Source of the DNA: JBHPHA01 sp042569905
GTDB taxonomy: Bacteria; Patescibacteriota; Minisyncoccia; Moranbacterales; UBA9337
Assembly: GCA_042569905.1 (NCBI GenBank)
Contig: JBHPHA010000023.1
Coordinates: 1-17,726, forward strand
Direction of reading: 5' to 3'
DNA length: 17,726 bases
Under the pieces are notes generated by a model. That model did not search any database. It had not been told where the DNA came from and saw nothing but the letters and a program-made list of their open reading frames with translations. Positions 1 through 8,448 of this stretch are shown in pieces. How positions within the stretch are numbered: position 1 is the stretch's first letter; every line of letters begins with the position of its first letter. The position numbers and the translations under genes were made by a program.

Positions 1-434
1 ACCCTGTGAGCAGTCGACTGCTTTCAAGTTTCAATTTGACAGAAGGCTCTAATTCACAAAGAATTGATACTTGGAAACAATCAATTGAAGTTATTGCAAA
101 TCATCCAATCACTGGCGTAGGATTAGGTAACTACGCACTAGAAATTAAGCCCTCTGCGTCTTGGAGGGAGCCGATATACTCTCATAACATATTCCTTGAC
201 ATCGCTGCTGAAATCGGAGTTTTGGGCGTTTCATGCTGGATACTCTTATTACTTTATTCTACTAAATCAATCCTTAAAACGTACATAAAAAATAATCAAA
301 TCCTGGGACTTTCATTAGCGTCGTCCATTGTCGCATTTGTTGTACATTCAATATTTGAAACAGCCTTATTCTCCGTCCATATATTGCCTTTATTACTCAT
401 CCTCATTAGTATCAATCTCAATGGAAAGAAATAA
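1..434 (+). CDS. O-antigen ligase/polymerase-like membrane protein, C-terminal part
   Basis: This is the C-terminal part of a polytopic membrane protein of the O-antigen ligase/Wzy (Wzy_C) superfamily, which joins or polymerises lipid-linked glycans at the outer face of the cytoplasmic membrane. A GTG at 6 could serve as a start, but the frame is open to the window edge and family members are about 400 residues or more, so the 5' end is probably missing. Counting from that GTG, the visible part has the family pattern: an Arg/Trp-Lys segment (residues 19-24), a G-x-G-x-GN turn (37-42) and the His60-Asn61 pair, followed by hydrophobic segments at about 63-85 and 103-138. The gene overlaps the next one by 14 bases, and that gene is of the same family. 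The family call is good; ligase versus polymerase cannot be decided. Confidence 0.85.
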   Translation, partial: PVSSRLLSSFNLTEGSNSQRIDTWKQSIEVIANHPITGVGLGNYALEIKPSASWREPIYSHNIFLDIAAEIGVLGVSCWILLLLYSTKSILKTYIKNNQILGLSLASSIVAFVVHSIFETALFSVHILPLLLILISINLNGKK

Positions 435-1617
435 CACAAAAAAATTCATTTACTTAACAATCCTATTAATTCCCTTTTACTGGGTACGTTTTTTAATATT
501 TAATACTCCAACCAACCTCGTTGAGGTTTTAATTATTCTCACATCACTAACTTGGTTCATTGAGAATATACACAATCTAAAAAAAGTTTTCAAAAACAGC
601 CTCGATATCTTCACACTCTTTCTTAGTTTTATTTTTTTAGGACTAGTTGTGGCAACCATATTTAATGACAACATTCAAGCAGGTTTAGGCATTATTAAAG
701 GGTGGCTTATTTTACCTTTATTATTTGCATTTATAGTTCAACGGGAGGCAAGAAATCGCCAAGATATGCTTAGTGTATTAAAGTATATTTATCTATCAGG
801 AATCGTAGTCACCGTAATCAGTTTAACTTCTTATTTCTTTAATGGCCTTACTTACGATAACAGACTAAGGGGACTCTATTTATCGCCTAATTTTCTCTCA
901 ATGTATCTTTCCCCTGTTTTTATTATTGGCTTTTGGGATTTATTTGTTTCTAACTTACACATCTTTAAAACTAAGACTGCTCGAATAACGATTTTTCTTG
1001 CAATGTTAGTCACGCTGTTTCTAACTTATTCTTACGCTGCTTGGCTTGCAATAATACTCAGTGTCACAATCACACTTTCTATTAAAAAACTATCTACTCA
1101 GGCTCTTCGGAAAATACTTACGGCGCTGTTTCTAGTGGGTATTCTTTTATTTTTTTCTCAAATTAGTAATCAAAAATTTCTCGACATCATTACATTCAAT
1201 GAAAGATCTTCATTATCGTCAAGAATGATGATTTGGAAATCAACCCTAAAGATCATTAATGATAACTGGCTTATTGGTATTGGTCCTGGAAATTTCCAGC
1301 CCACCTACCTCTCTTATCAAAAATATTTCACACCCTACCTTGAATGGGCCGTTCCACATCCACATAATATCTTTGCTGCATTTTGGTTAAACTCTGGACT
1401 ACTGGGATTTTTTTCTTTTCTTATCTTAATCTATATTTGGGTCAAAACTCTTTTTAAAAAAATAAAAAAAGACACTACTGCTAGCACCTTTTCTTTATTT
1501 TTGTGTATAATCCTATATATTCTAATGCACGGAATTTTTGATACCACCTACTGGAAAAATGATTTATCTATAATATTCTGGATAATCTTTTCACTTGGCT
1601 ACTATTCTAAAGACTAA
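421..1617 (+). CDS. O-antigen ligase/polymerase (Wzy_C family) membrane protein
   Basis: A 398-aa protein with about ten hydrophobic segments, typical in length for O-antigen ligase/Wzy-like proteins of surface polysaccharide synthesis. The signature is in the C-terminal third: an Arg-x-x-x-W-K segment near residue 265, a G-x-G-P-GN turn near 283-288, and the motif P312-H-P-H-N316, where His is functionally important in this family. The reading frame is open further upstream to an ATG at 328, but that stretch lies entirely inside the preceding gene in another frame. The ATG at 421, with only a 14-base overlap, is the better start; no Shine-Dalgarno sequence is visible, so translational coupling is likely. 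Its stop overlaps the stop of the converging propeller gene by 11 bases. The sugar substrate is unknown. Confidence 0.88.
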   Translation: MERNNTKKFIYLTILLIPFYWVRFLIFNTPTNLVEVLIILTSLTWFIENIHNLKKVFKNSLDIFTLFLSFIFLGLVVATIFNDNIQAGLGIIKGWLILPLLFAFIVQREARNRQDMLSVLKYIYLSGIVVTVISLTSYFFNGLTYDNRLRGLYLSPNFLSMYLSPVFIIGFWDLFVSNLHIFKTKTARITIFLAMLVTLFLTYSYAAWLAIILSVTITLSIKKLSTQALRKILTALFLVGILLFFSQISNQKFLDIITFNERSSLSSRMMIWKSTLKIINDNWLIGIGPGNFQPTYLSYQKYFTPYLEWAVPHPHNIFAAFWLNSGLLGFFSFLILIYIWVKTLFKKIKKDTTASTFSLFLCIILYILMHGIFDTTYWKNDLSIIFWIIFSLGYYSKD

Positions 1618-2740
1618 TTCTGTACATATTATCGTCATGTCGATTGATAAAAAACATCATATCTTCTTTTGGAGATAAAACTGGCGATAATACATCGTAG
1701 CTGTTTTTTATCTCACTCAAATCTAGTATCCTGCTTCTTTTTCCATTTTCAGTGCTTATTTTCCAAAAAGTATCCTGACTTAGGAATTTCTTACTCTGAT
1801 AGTCATTTGGCATAACCAAGTCATCACTAATACTTGAAGGTAGAGCACAGAAAATATCCTTATTATTACTTGACCAAACACATTTAGAAGCTACTGTTGG
1901 TATTTTTAGTTCCTTAAAATTACTACCATCATCATCTGAAACTGCCAACGTCATAGTCTTGCCACCCTGTGAAACATAGCTAGTCAATAACTTACTTCCA
2001 TCATTAGACCAAAGATAATCAGCTCCAAATTTATCACTCATTATCACAGCAGGCTCCTGACCAACCATACTTACTGATGTTAATACTGACAGCGCATTAG
2101 CATCTGGATAATTCCAAAAAGAAATTAGCGATGTTTGAGGAATTGGAGATATAGAAATATCTCGATATTCTAAGTCAGCTATTTTTTTCCAATTAGACCC
2201 ATCTGCATTAGCAACGTTTAGCGTTCGTTCATTTGTTTCAGAATCAAAGTATTTATACAATATTTTACTACTCAAATTCGCCCACACCACATCATCCACG
2301 TTGTCTTTCACCTTATTAAACTCCCTCTCAATAATATCATATGAATAAAAACCATCCGCAGCCATACCAATCACAGCTGTCTTATTAGTAGCCCAGGTCA
2401 CATTACTAAATTTAGGCAAAAATTCATTTACTAATTTCTTTTCTTGTGAACCATCAAAATTAATTGACTTAAAAACGTTTTCTACCGTATCATAAAACAC
2501 AATTCGCTTCTCTTCCTTGTCAATAATAGGTGAGACTACCTTAGACTCAGTTAATTTAAAAACTTTTGCGTTTTCGTCAGTCTTTTCAAAAAGCTTCATT
2601 ATTCCACCTGAGCCTCCCGCATCAATACTACTCACAGATTCACCGCCTGATGAAGCACCTCTAAAAACTATGTTATATGAAATCCAAAAAACTAGGAGCA
2701 ACACTAAGATAACTATTGAAAATGTAAAAAAGTTTTTCAT
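1607..2740 (-). CDS. membrane-anchored TolB/WD40-like beta-propeller protein
   Basis: A 377-aa protein (from ATG 2740) with an N-terminal hydrophobic anchor at about residues 4-24 and a long extracytoplasmic part. The outer part carries at least three TolB/PD40-type blade signatures, each a D-G-S-x-x-K-K/E-L/I turn followed by a W-or-S-containing strand, so a beta-propeller is likely. Such propellers usually act as binding scaffolds; no enzyme residues are recognised. A TTG at 2770 would add ten charged residues and overlap the upstream gene by 20 bases; ATG 2740 lies 10 bases after that gene's stop and is preferred, though both are possible. It is the last gene of the secretion operon and follows the large surface protein directly, suggesting a shared envelope role (inference). 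Confidence 0.85.
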   Translation of the reverse strand: MKNFFTFSIVILVLLLVFWISYNIVFRGASSGGESVSSIDAGGSGGIMKLFEKTDENAKVFKLTESKVVSPIIDKEEKRIVFYDTVENVFKSINFDGSQEKKLVNEFLPKFSNVTWATNKTAVIGMAADGFYSYDIIEREFNKVKDNVDDVVWANLSSKILYKYFDSETNERTLNVANADGSNWKKIADLEYRDISISPIPQTSLISFWNYPDANALSVLTSVSMVGQEPAVIMSDKFGADYLWSNDGSKLLTSYVSQGGKTMTLAVSDDDGSNFKELKIPTVASKCVWSSNNKDIFCALPSSISDDLVMPNDYQSKKFLSQDTFWKISTENGKRSRILDLSEIKNSYDVLSPVLSPKEDMMFFINRHDDNMYRISL

Positions 2741-2750
2741 ATTTTTCTTA

Positions 2751-5435
2751 TTAGATTCTTCTTCTTTCAAATGACATCATCAAGCCAGAAACAACAACAA
2801 TCATTGTCATAGTTAACGCTATTCTGAACAAGAACATTATCTGACTTGGAAGTCCAGAAATCAAACTAGCCATTACCCTTATAGGGGCTTTACGAGCAGA
2901 AGCCAGTTCTGGATTGATAATCTTGGATACACCAACTCCACCAACTAGTGCTCTGTCACCTGTTTTAAATTGAGAAATATTCCATTTATCCCTCAAATCC
3001 TTACGAGTTTGTATATCTTGAACATATACTGACGACGCCGTTATATTAAATTTTGATCCATCTGGATAGTCTTTTGTGTCTATTCTCAAAAGGGGTTCGT
3101 GAAAATCTTCAACTGCATTACCATCAATCACCCAATCGATTTTAAGATCGGAAGGTAGCCAAGAAGGAACAAATTGTGCCTCAATTTCAATCACTTGCTC
3201 AATATCATCTGGTCCAAATTCTGCCTCAAAAGAAGTCTTGCTTTCATCCTCAATTTCTTCCCCATCGAGTCCAATATATTTTCCTAATAATTTTGGCCTA
3301 GCCCCATTTCTTGGAATCAGCTTAATAAATGGCTCTATTATCATCAAGGTTCGGCTAGCTTCTAATTTATTTCCGTTATTTTTATCACCATCAGCATCAA
3401 CCGTAGCCGTATCATTAGCGACTACATTGACAGTATAGATATCTCCTGGCTTTCCTTGAATAGGAAATCTGACAGCATTATTCTGCTTTAAAATCCCATC
3501 ATTGAATTTATCATCAGCTTCCTTTCCATTAATAGTCCATAAATAATTCCTATAATCACCTTCAACCGTAGCTTCAATGACCTGATTATTTAATGCCTGA
3601 CAAATCTCACCACCTTCACAAATTTCACCACCTGAAGTATTGGAGTAGAATTGTATATTATTACCTTCATCTAAGTTAATTGTTATAATTTCCTCGGCGA
3701 TTCCACCTCGACTAACATTCTCATCATAATATTCCTCAACTTCCACTGAAACCCTCATATACGACTTCAAATTATCTACATTTAAATCCATCTCTAAAGT
3801 ATCTAAGCCAAGACCTTCTAAGTATTGAACACCTGTAACGTCTCTAAAACTCGGACTATTAGAAATTTCCTCCCAATCCTCTACTTTCCTTCTAAAAGAA
3901 TCGCTGTGTTCCACTGTCCACCTATAATAGATTTGATCTTCGTCTATTTCAGGATTATTTATCATGGCTGTTACAGTAAGATGTTCACCATGTTCACTAG
4001 TCGTGGAATTCTTAGGTTTATCTGGAGTGTGACTCAAATTAACATCTAGCATCCCGGGTTGGTTCCCGTCCATAGGGTTCACAAAGTTATATTCCAGACA
4101 CTGTGTAATATCGAAATTAGCAGAAGAAATAGGTATATTAACTCCTGCTACTTTTTTCCAGTAATCTTCTTTGTGCGTGATCTTGCAACCTGTCCCGTTC
4201 ACATCAAAATTATTTCTAGGCATCGCATACATAACCATACCACTAGCATCATCGTGCTTTGTTTGCTTCATTCCAACACCCTCCACAATAACACCTACTT
4301 CGTCACCTGGATAAAATTTCCAACTCAATTTATTCATACCAACACCAGCGACACTAGCTTCATCATTCACACCATCATCATTTGTATCTGGATCATTTGG
4401 ATTTGTTCCCCAAAATTCTTCTTCCTTATCAGTAAACTTTCCGTCACCAGTAATTTGACCTGGAGCGTGTGCAAAATTATGTATACACAATGAATCAGGA
4501 TTAATCGAACAATCCTCTCCAAGACAAGTTGCCTCTGTGATTTCTGAAACAGTTCCAATTATAATCTCGTGTATACCACCTCCTTCAAAATCCTTCACGT
4601 AACAACGAAATCCATCGGTTGGCTTTTTAATATTCAAACCACCAAAAGAAGCTTCTGTACAGTCCTCATCATCCCCACCCTTACAGTTATTCTCGCCATC
4701 TTGAATATCTCCATCCAAACTTTTCATTCCATCATTATCACTGTCAGAGCTTCCTCCATAATTAGCCTTCCTGTGATCATAATTACCCGCTGCAATAATC
4801 CTCATTGCCTCTATTTTGTAATCTTCTATATTCATATGACCATTTTCATCCCAATCCGTATTTCCATTTTTCATCATTCTTCCCGCCTCATCACTTCCAG
4901 AACCACTTCCGTCATTATGCTTCAAAAACCATGTGAAATAAAATTCATCACCATCATCGTTAAAATTAATAGGAAAAGCTGAGACTTTTATTTCTTCACC
5001 AACTTTTGGATTTTCAGGAGAAAACATCAATTCCACTTCTGGCGCAATTCCTTTTTTTTCATGTGCATTAACTTGACTCGTGGTGCTTCCCATTCTATCA
5101 GGACTCATTTTAAAAATCTCTTCCATTACATATTTTGTCCCAGGGTCAACAGCCTCCAGTCCACTCTCAACGGACCAGCCAATAGCATCTGTACTTAAAT
5201 CTTCGAAATTATCATCAAGAAATCCGTCCATCAACGACGTACTCGATGTCCCTAATCCTCCATCATTAATAGATTCGACAATGTCCTCTCGGGTCATCCC
5301 TATTGCATCAAGAGCCGCTTCCACACCATCAGCAACAGTCTCAGAATCAAGGCCAAGCGCCATAGCCTGGTTAATCGGCACAATATTTAGGGCAATAATC
5401 ATTAATATTGCTGCAATTTTTTTTATTTTATTCAT
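2751..5435 (-). CDS. large secreted surface protein with TSP3-like and Ig/PKD-like modules, C-terminal anchor
   Basis: An 894-aa protein with a classic signal peptide (residues 1-27, ending near A-M-A) and a single C-terminal membrane segment (about 857-886) followed by a short basic tail (E-R-R-R-I), so nearly all of it should be outside the membrane. An EF-hand-like loop lies at 194-205 (Asp194, Asp196, Asn198, Gly199, Asp205), an Asp-rich loop at 231-243, and a bacterial thrombospondin type 3-like repeat at about 335-360 (G-T-N-P-N-D-P-D-T-N-D-D-G). Ig/PKD-like modules, each with a V-x-V-x-A strand and a Y/x-W strand, occur near 137-174, 463-512, 616-640 and 747-775; the first two share a W-x-x-x-H-x-D ending. 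There are ten cysteines, suggesting disulfides. It lies 3 bases after the CPBP-like gene. An adhesin or outer part of the secretion machine is plausible but unproven. Confidence 0.9.
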   Translation of the reverse strand: MNKIKKIAAILMIIALNIVPINQAMALGLDSETVADGVEAALDAIGMTREDIVESINDGGLGTSSTSLMDGFLDDNFEDLSTDAIGWSVESGLEAVDPGTKYVMEEIFKMSPDRMGSTTSQVNAHEKKGIAPEVELMFSPENPKVGEEIKVSAFPINFNDDGDEFYFTWFLKHNDGSGSGSDEAGRMMKNGNTDWDENGHMNIEDYKIEAMRIIAAGNYDHRKANYGGSSDSDNDGMKSLDGDIQDGENNCKGGDDEDCTEASFGGLNIKKPTDGFRCYVKDFEGGGIHEIIIGTVSEITEATCLGEDCSINPDSLCIHNFAHAPGQITGDGKFTDKEEEFWGTNPNDPDTNDDGVNDEASVAGVGMNKLSWKFYPGDEVGVIVEGVGMKQTKHDDASGMVMYAMPRNNFDVNGTGCKITHKEDYWKKVAGVNIPISSANFDITQCLEYNFVNPMDGNQPGMLDVNLSHTPDKPKNSTTSEHGEHLTVTAMINNPEIDEDQIYYRWTVEHSDSFRRKVEDWEEISNSPSFRDVTGVQYLEGLGLDTLEMDLNVDNLKSYMRVSVEVEEYYDENVSRGGIAEEIITINLDEGNNIQFYSNTSGGEICEGGEICQALNNQVIEATVEGDYRNYLWTINGKEADDKFNDGILKQNNAVRFPIQGKPGDIYTVNVVANDTATVDADGDKNNGNKLEASRTLMIIEPFIKLIPRNGARPKLLGKYIGLDGEEIEDESKTSFEAEFGPDDIEQVIEIEAQFVPSWLPSDLKIDWVIDGNAVEDFHEPLLRIDTKDYPDGSKFNITASSVYVQDIQTRKDLRDKWNISQFKTGDRALVGGVGVSKIINPELASARKAPIRVMASLISGLPSQIMFLFRIALTMTMIVVVSGLMMSFERRRI

Positions 5436-5438
5436 ATT

Positions 5439-6116
5439 TTAATTTAAATAACTCATCTTTATTATCACTGTTCCCAAAACAACATTTGAGATCAAAGCGA
5501 ATAAATACGAGTATAATATTGACTTACTTTTATATGCAATTATTCCTGAAAAAAATGCTAGAAATACTTGAACCATGACAATCCAATTAAATTTAAGCGC
5601 TCCTGTGCTCCAGATGAAAACTGTAAATACAAGAAATTGAAAAATAACTGCAAAATACTTTTTAGCGAACATATCATAAAAATAATGCATGACAAAACCA
5701 CGAAAAAAGAATTCAACCATAGCCAGAATAACACCACCGCTCAATTGATAAATAAGAAAAGCTAGAAAATTCTTCTTCAAAAACCTCATTATCCAATAAT
5801 CTTCTGCTATTCTAGTATAGTTTATTGCTCCATATAAAAATAGTGATAAAAACATAAAACTCACAATCATCCAAATAATTCCTTTATTCGAGCTCCCTTT
5901 TTGCAAACCAAACTCGGCAAATTTTCTCCTTAAGATTAGTTTTATATATATAGCAGGTAAGATAACAAGAAATATTAAGTTTACCACTATAGTTTGAAAT
6001 GAATTCTCACTTGGAAAACTCGCAGACAAAAAAAGGCACACAATCATAACAATTGCTGTTGTAATCAGACCCACTCTCTTATCTTTTTTGATATCTATAA
6101 TTTTACTAATTTTCAT
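5439..6116 (-). CDS. CPBP/CAAX-protease-like membrane protein, probably catalytically dead
   Basis: A 225-aa protein with six to eight hydrophobic segments, the size and layout of the CPBP (Abi/Rce1-like) intramembrane metalloprotease family. The first family motif, EExxxR before G-F, is recognisable as V134-E135-F-F-F-R139-G-F, but the first glutamate is valine. The second motif (FxxxH) falls around F164-W169 without histidine, and the third (HxxxN/H) falls around L205-N211, again without histidine. The whole protein has one histidine (H144), not in a motif position, so metal binding and proteolysis look lost. It sits between two operon genes with 3-base gaps on both sides, so it is surely co-expressed with the secretion genes. 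A structural or chaperone-like membrane role is a reasonable guess; a divergent unrelated membrane protein is the alternative. Confidence 0.75.
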   Translation of the reverse strand: MKISKIIDIKKDKRVGLITTAIVMIVCLFLSASFPSENSFQTIVVNLIFLVILPAIYIKLILRRKFAEFGLQKGSSNKGIIWMIVSFMFLSLFLYGAINYTRIAEDYWIMRFLKKNFLAFLIYQLSGGVILAMVEFFFRGFVMHYFYDMFAKKYFAVIFQFLVFTVFIWSTGALKFNWIVMVQVFLAFFSGIIAYKSKSILYSYLFALISNVVLGTVIIKMSYLN

Positions 6117-6119
6117 ATC

Positions 6120-6584
6120 TTAATTCATTCTACTTTTTAAAACCATCATATACACAATAATAACAGTAAGTGTCTCTATTGGTGCAAAATTTACCCCAAC
6201 CACAAAACCCTCTATAGCGCTACCTATCCCAAAAACTACCATTCTCCTTACCATACCTTTTGCAGCAGACATCCCATCAAACCAAAATAGTATAAATATT
6301 GCTCCTGCAATCATAGCTGTTGTCACCGTTCCAATGACTGGTAATGATCCCAACCCCACATAATCTAAGATGAAATCCTTAAACAATGCCAAAAAAAGAG
6401 CTCCTCCATAAATCAACGCATCAGTAGCTTTAACTCTAATCTTAAATCCAGACCTCTCTCCACCCAACCCCATACTTCCTCCTTGAGGCATTCCTTCACT
6501 CCCCATCATTGCCCCTCCTGAAGAGCCTCTATTTTTTAGAAGCTTCTTTCTGTATCCAGACTGAGCCACAGACATTGCGCACAT
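6120..6584 (-). CDS. small polytopic membrane protein of the secretion operon
   Basis: A 154-aa protein that I cannot assign to a named family. Residues 1-52 are hydrophilic, basic and rich in Gly, Met and Ser (repeated G-G and G-S steps); residues 55-150 hold three or four hydrophobic segments (about 55-75, 79-102, 113-131 and 133-149) separated by short charged loops such as K-G-M-V-R-R. The first start codon gives M-C-A-M; the second Met, three codons in, is equally possible, and neither has a Shine-Dalgarno sequence. It starts 35 bases after the VirB4 gene and ends 3 bases before the CPBP-like gene, so it is part of the operon and may be a membrane subunit of the machine (inference). Confidence 0.85.
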   Translation of the reverse strand: MCAMSVAQSGYRKKLLKNRGSSGGAMMGSEGMPQGGSMGLGGERSGFKIRVKATDALIYGGALFLALFKDFILDYVGLGSLPVIGTVTTAMIAGAIFILFWFDGMSAAKGMVRRMVVFGIGSAIEGFVVGVNFAPIETLTVIIVYMMVLKSRMN

Positions 6585-6619
6585 AATTTATTTTAAAATA
6601 TTACCATCACTTATTAAAA

Positions 6620-8434
6620 TTATCCCAACTCATCCAGCTCCTTCTTAGCTTCCTCAATTTCCAATAACTGCCTTGGGTCGGATGTAATAATCTGATCTTC
6701 ACTATACGAAGCAATTATCTTAATCGCGGCATGCTTATTTCCCGCAAAAAATATACCCTCTCCAACATTACTTTCCAGCAATAAAAACTTTTCTTGATCT
6801 GTCAGATAAAAAGTCTCTACAACATTATCAATCGCTGCTGGGGATTGCTTTAAAAGAAGCTGGATTGAAGAATTTGTAACAATAGGCTTTCCGTACCTAG
6901 AATTTAAAAAGTCATTAATATCTTGAGTAATTGTAGTTAAGCCTGTGTAGTATTTTCTACATCTTTTCGCAATTCCAAACAAGAAAGCTGCGGCATCTTC
7001 ATTCTGCATCATCACCCAAGCCTCATCAACAACAACCATTCTTTTTTTCAAATCAGATCTCATTTCATTCCAGATATATTGCAGAACTGAATACATCGCA
7101 ATTGGTCTTAATTCGTCTTCTAAATCGCGAATATTAAATACAACTAACTGCTTGTCTTTTATTTTAATATTTGTATGTTGATTAATAAATCCAGAGAAAA
7201 TACCCTCTGTGTATCTCTCTAGCCTCGTCGCAAGAGACTCTGCCTCCTTCATATTCCTTAAAACCTCATAAAGATCAGACATTGTTGGGAATGATTCTGG
7301 AGCAAGTGCGTTAAAGTTAGTATTTTCTGTGATATCTCTTATTGCATACACTTCATGAATGGCGCGATCCAAGATTGAATCCTCTTCTGGAGTCAGGTGT
7401 CCTAGCATAATATGCAAAAGACCAATAAGGTTAGCTATGTTATTTCTCAAAACATCCGCTGGATTTTCATCTTCGTGAACCTTCGGAACATCAAAAGGAT
7501 TTAGATGAGATTTTGAACTCAATGAAATCTTAACAAAAGAACCCCCTACTGTATTACACAGATGTTTGTACTCATTTTCTGGGTCAATAATAATCACACT
7601 AGTGTCAAACATTAGCGACCTTAAAACCTCTAACTTAATTGCATAACTCTTACCAGCTCCGGATTTAGCAAAAACAACCATATTCGCATTCTCCATCGCG
7701 AATCTATCAAAGAGTATTAAACTATTATTATGTCTATTGATTCCATATAAAATACCCTCATTTGAAGACAGGTCAGCAGAAACAAATGGAAATGTAGTTG
7801 AAAGAGGTGATGTATTAAGATTATTCGCAACTCCTAAGGAATCCTGCCCTATTGGTATTGAAGACAAAAACCCTTGCTCCATCCTAAAATCAGCTGGTTT
7901 AACATAAACCAATTGAGCCTCAAGAATTGATTCAACGCTTTGAATAACTTCATTAACAGCCTTAATATCCTCACCAAATGCTGTAATATAAATTCCTACT
8001 CTGAAAAATTTCTCAGTTCCCTCTTGTAGTTTTGTCCTTAGGTCTTCAATGTTTTCAAATGCTGACTCTAAAACTGGGTTTCTAATTTTTCCAGACTCGG
8101 CCTCAATGCTAATTTGAGATTGAACTTGCGTAGCACTTTTCCTCAAGTTTTTCAGAATATCCCTCGTATCCATTGGGTGAACAAACATTGAAATATTAAC
8201 TGGAAAATCAATATTAATAATAGGCGAAAACCAATTAGTACTTAAAAATTTAGGAAAAGCTACCACAAAAACGGTCTTGGAAACAACGTCACCAATTTCA
8301 ATGTAACCCGGAGCAATTTTAATCGCTGAAGGAGCAATGAGATCTTTCACTCGAGCTAGTCCTTTTTGATACATTCTTTCATTCTCTAGAATTGTATCGG
8401 TTGCACCTGTTTTATTTTTAAATAAATTCAACAT
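6620..8434 (-). CDS. virB4: VirB4-family type IV secretion ATPase
   Basis: A 604-aa cytoplasmic or membrane-associated ATPase of the VirB4/TrbE/TraC family, the energy-supplying core of type IV secretion systems. Residues 1-230 form the N-terminal VirB4-like domain; the RecA-like motor follows. Walker A is A256-K-S-G-A-G-K262-S263 and Walker B is V467-V-V-D470-E471-A-W, followed by the arginine-rich helix (R491, R493) and the conserved T-Q-D segment (503-505) usual in the family. Typical VirB4 proteins are about 800 residues; this one is shorter, and a separate TraC-like protein is encoded 14 bases upstream, as if the N-terminal region were split off. Spacing to neighbours (14 and 35 bases) shows an operon. 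Family assignment is firm; the exported substrate is unknown. Confidence 0.97.
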   Translation of the reverse strand: MLNLFKNKTGATDTILENERMYQKGLARVKDLIAPSAIKIAPGYIEIGDVVSKTVFVVAFPKFLSTNWFSPIINIDFPVNISMFVHPMDTRDILKNLRKSATQVQSQISIEAESGKIRNPVLESAFENIEDLRTKLQEGTEKFFRVGIYITAFGEDIKAVNEVIQSVESILEAQLVYVKPADFRMEQGFLSSIPIGQDSLGVANNLNTSPLSTTFPFVSADLSSNEGILYGINRHNNSLILFDRFAMENANMVVFAKSGAGKSYAIKLEVLRSLMFDTSVIIIDPENEYKHLCNTVGGSFVKISLSSKSHLNPFDVPKVHEDENPADVLRNNIANLIGLLHIMLGHLTPEEDSILDRAIHEVYAIRDITENTNFNALAPESFPTMSDLYEVLRNMKEAESLATRLERYTEGIFSGFINQHTNIKIKDKQLVVFNIRDLEDELRPIAMYSVLQYIWNEMRSDLKKRMVVVDEAWVMMQNEDAAAFLFGIAKRCRKYYTGLTTITQDINDFLNSRYGKPIVTNSSIQLLLKQSPAAIDNVVETFYLTDQEKFLLLESNVGEGIFFAGNKHAAIKIIASYSEDQIITSDPRQLLEIEEAKKELDELG

Positions 8435-8448
8435 ATTTCTTTTTATTT

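Noticed and set aside
328..420. Upstream extension of the second O-antigen gene to ATG 328
   Set aside because: It lies wholly inside the preceding gene in another frame and its residues do not resemble a family N-terminus; ATG 421 gives a normal small overlap.
4059..4493. 144-codon plus-strand open frame
   Set aside because: It is antisense to the 894-aa surface protein gene, with no ribosome-binding site and a Cys/His/Ile-rich composition typical of a reverse-strand shadow.
4569..4982. 137-codon plus-strand open frame
   Set aside because: Shadow of the same surface protein gene, without family resemblance or start signals.
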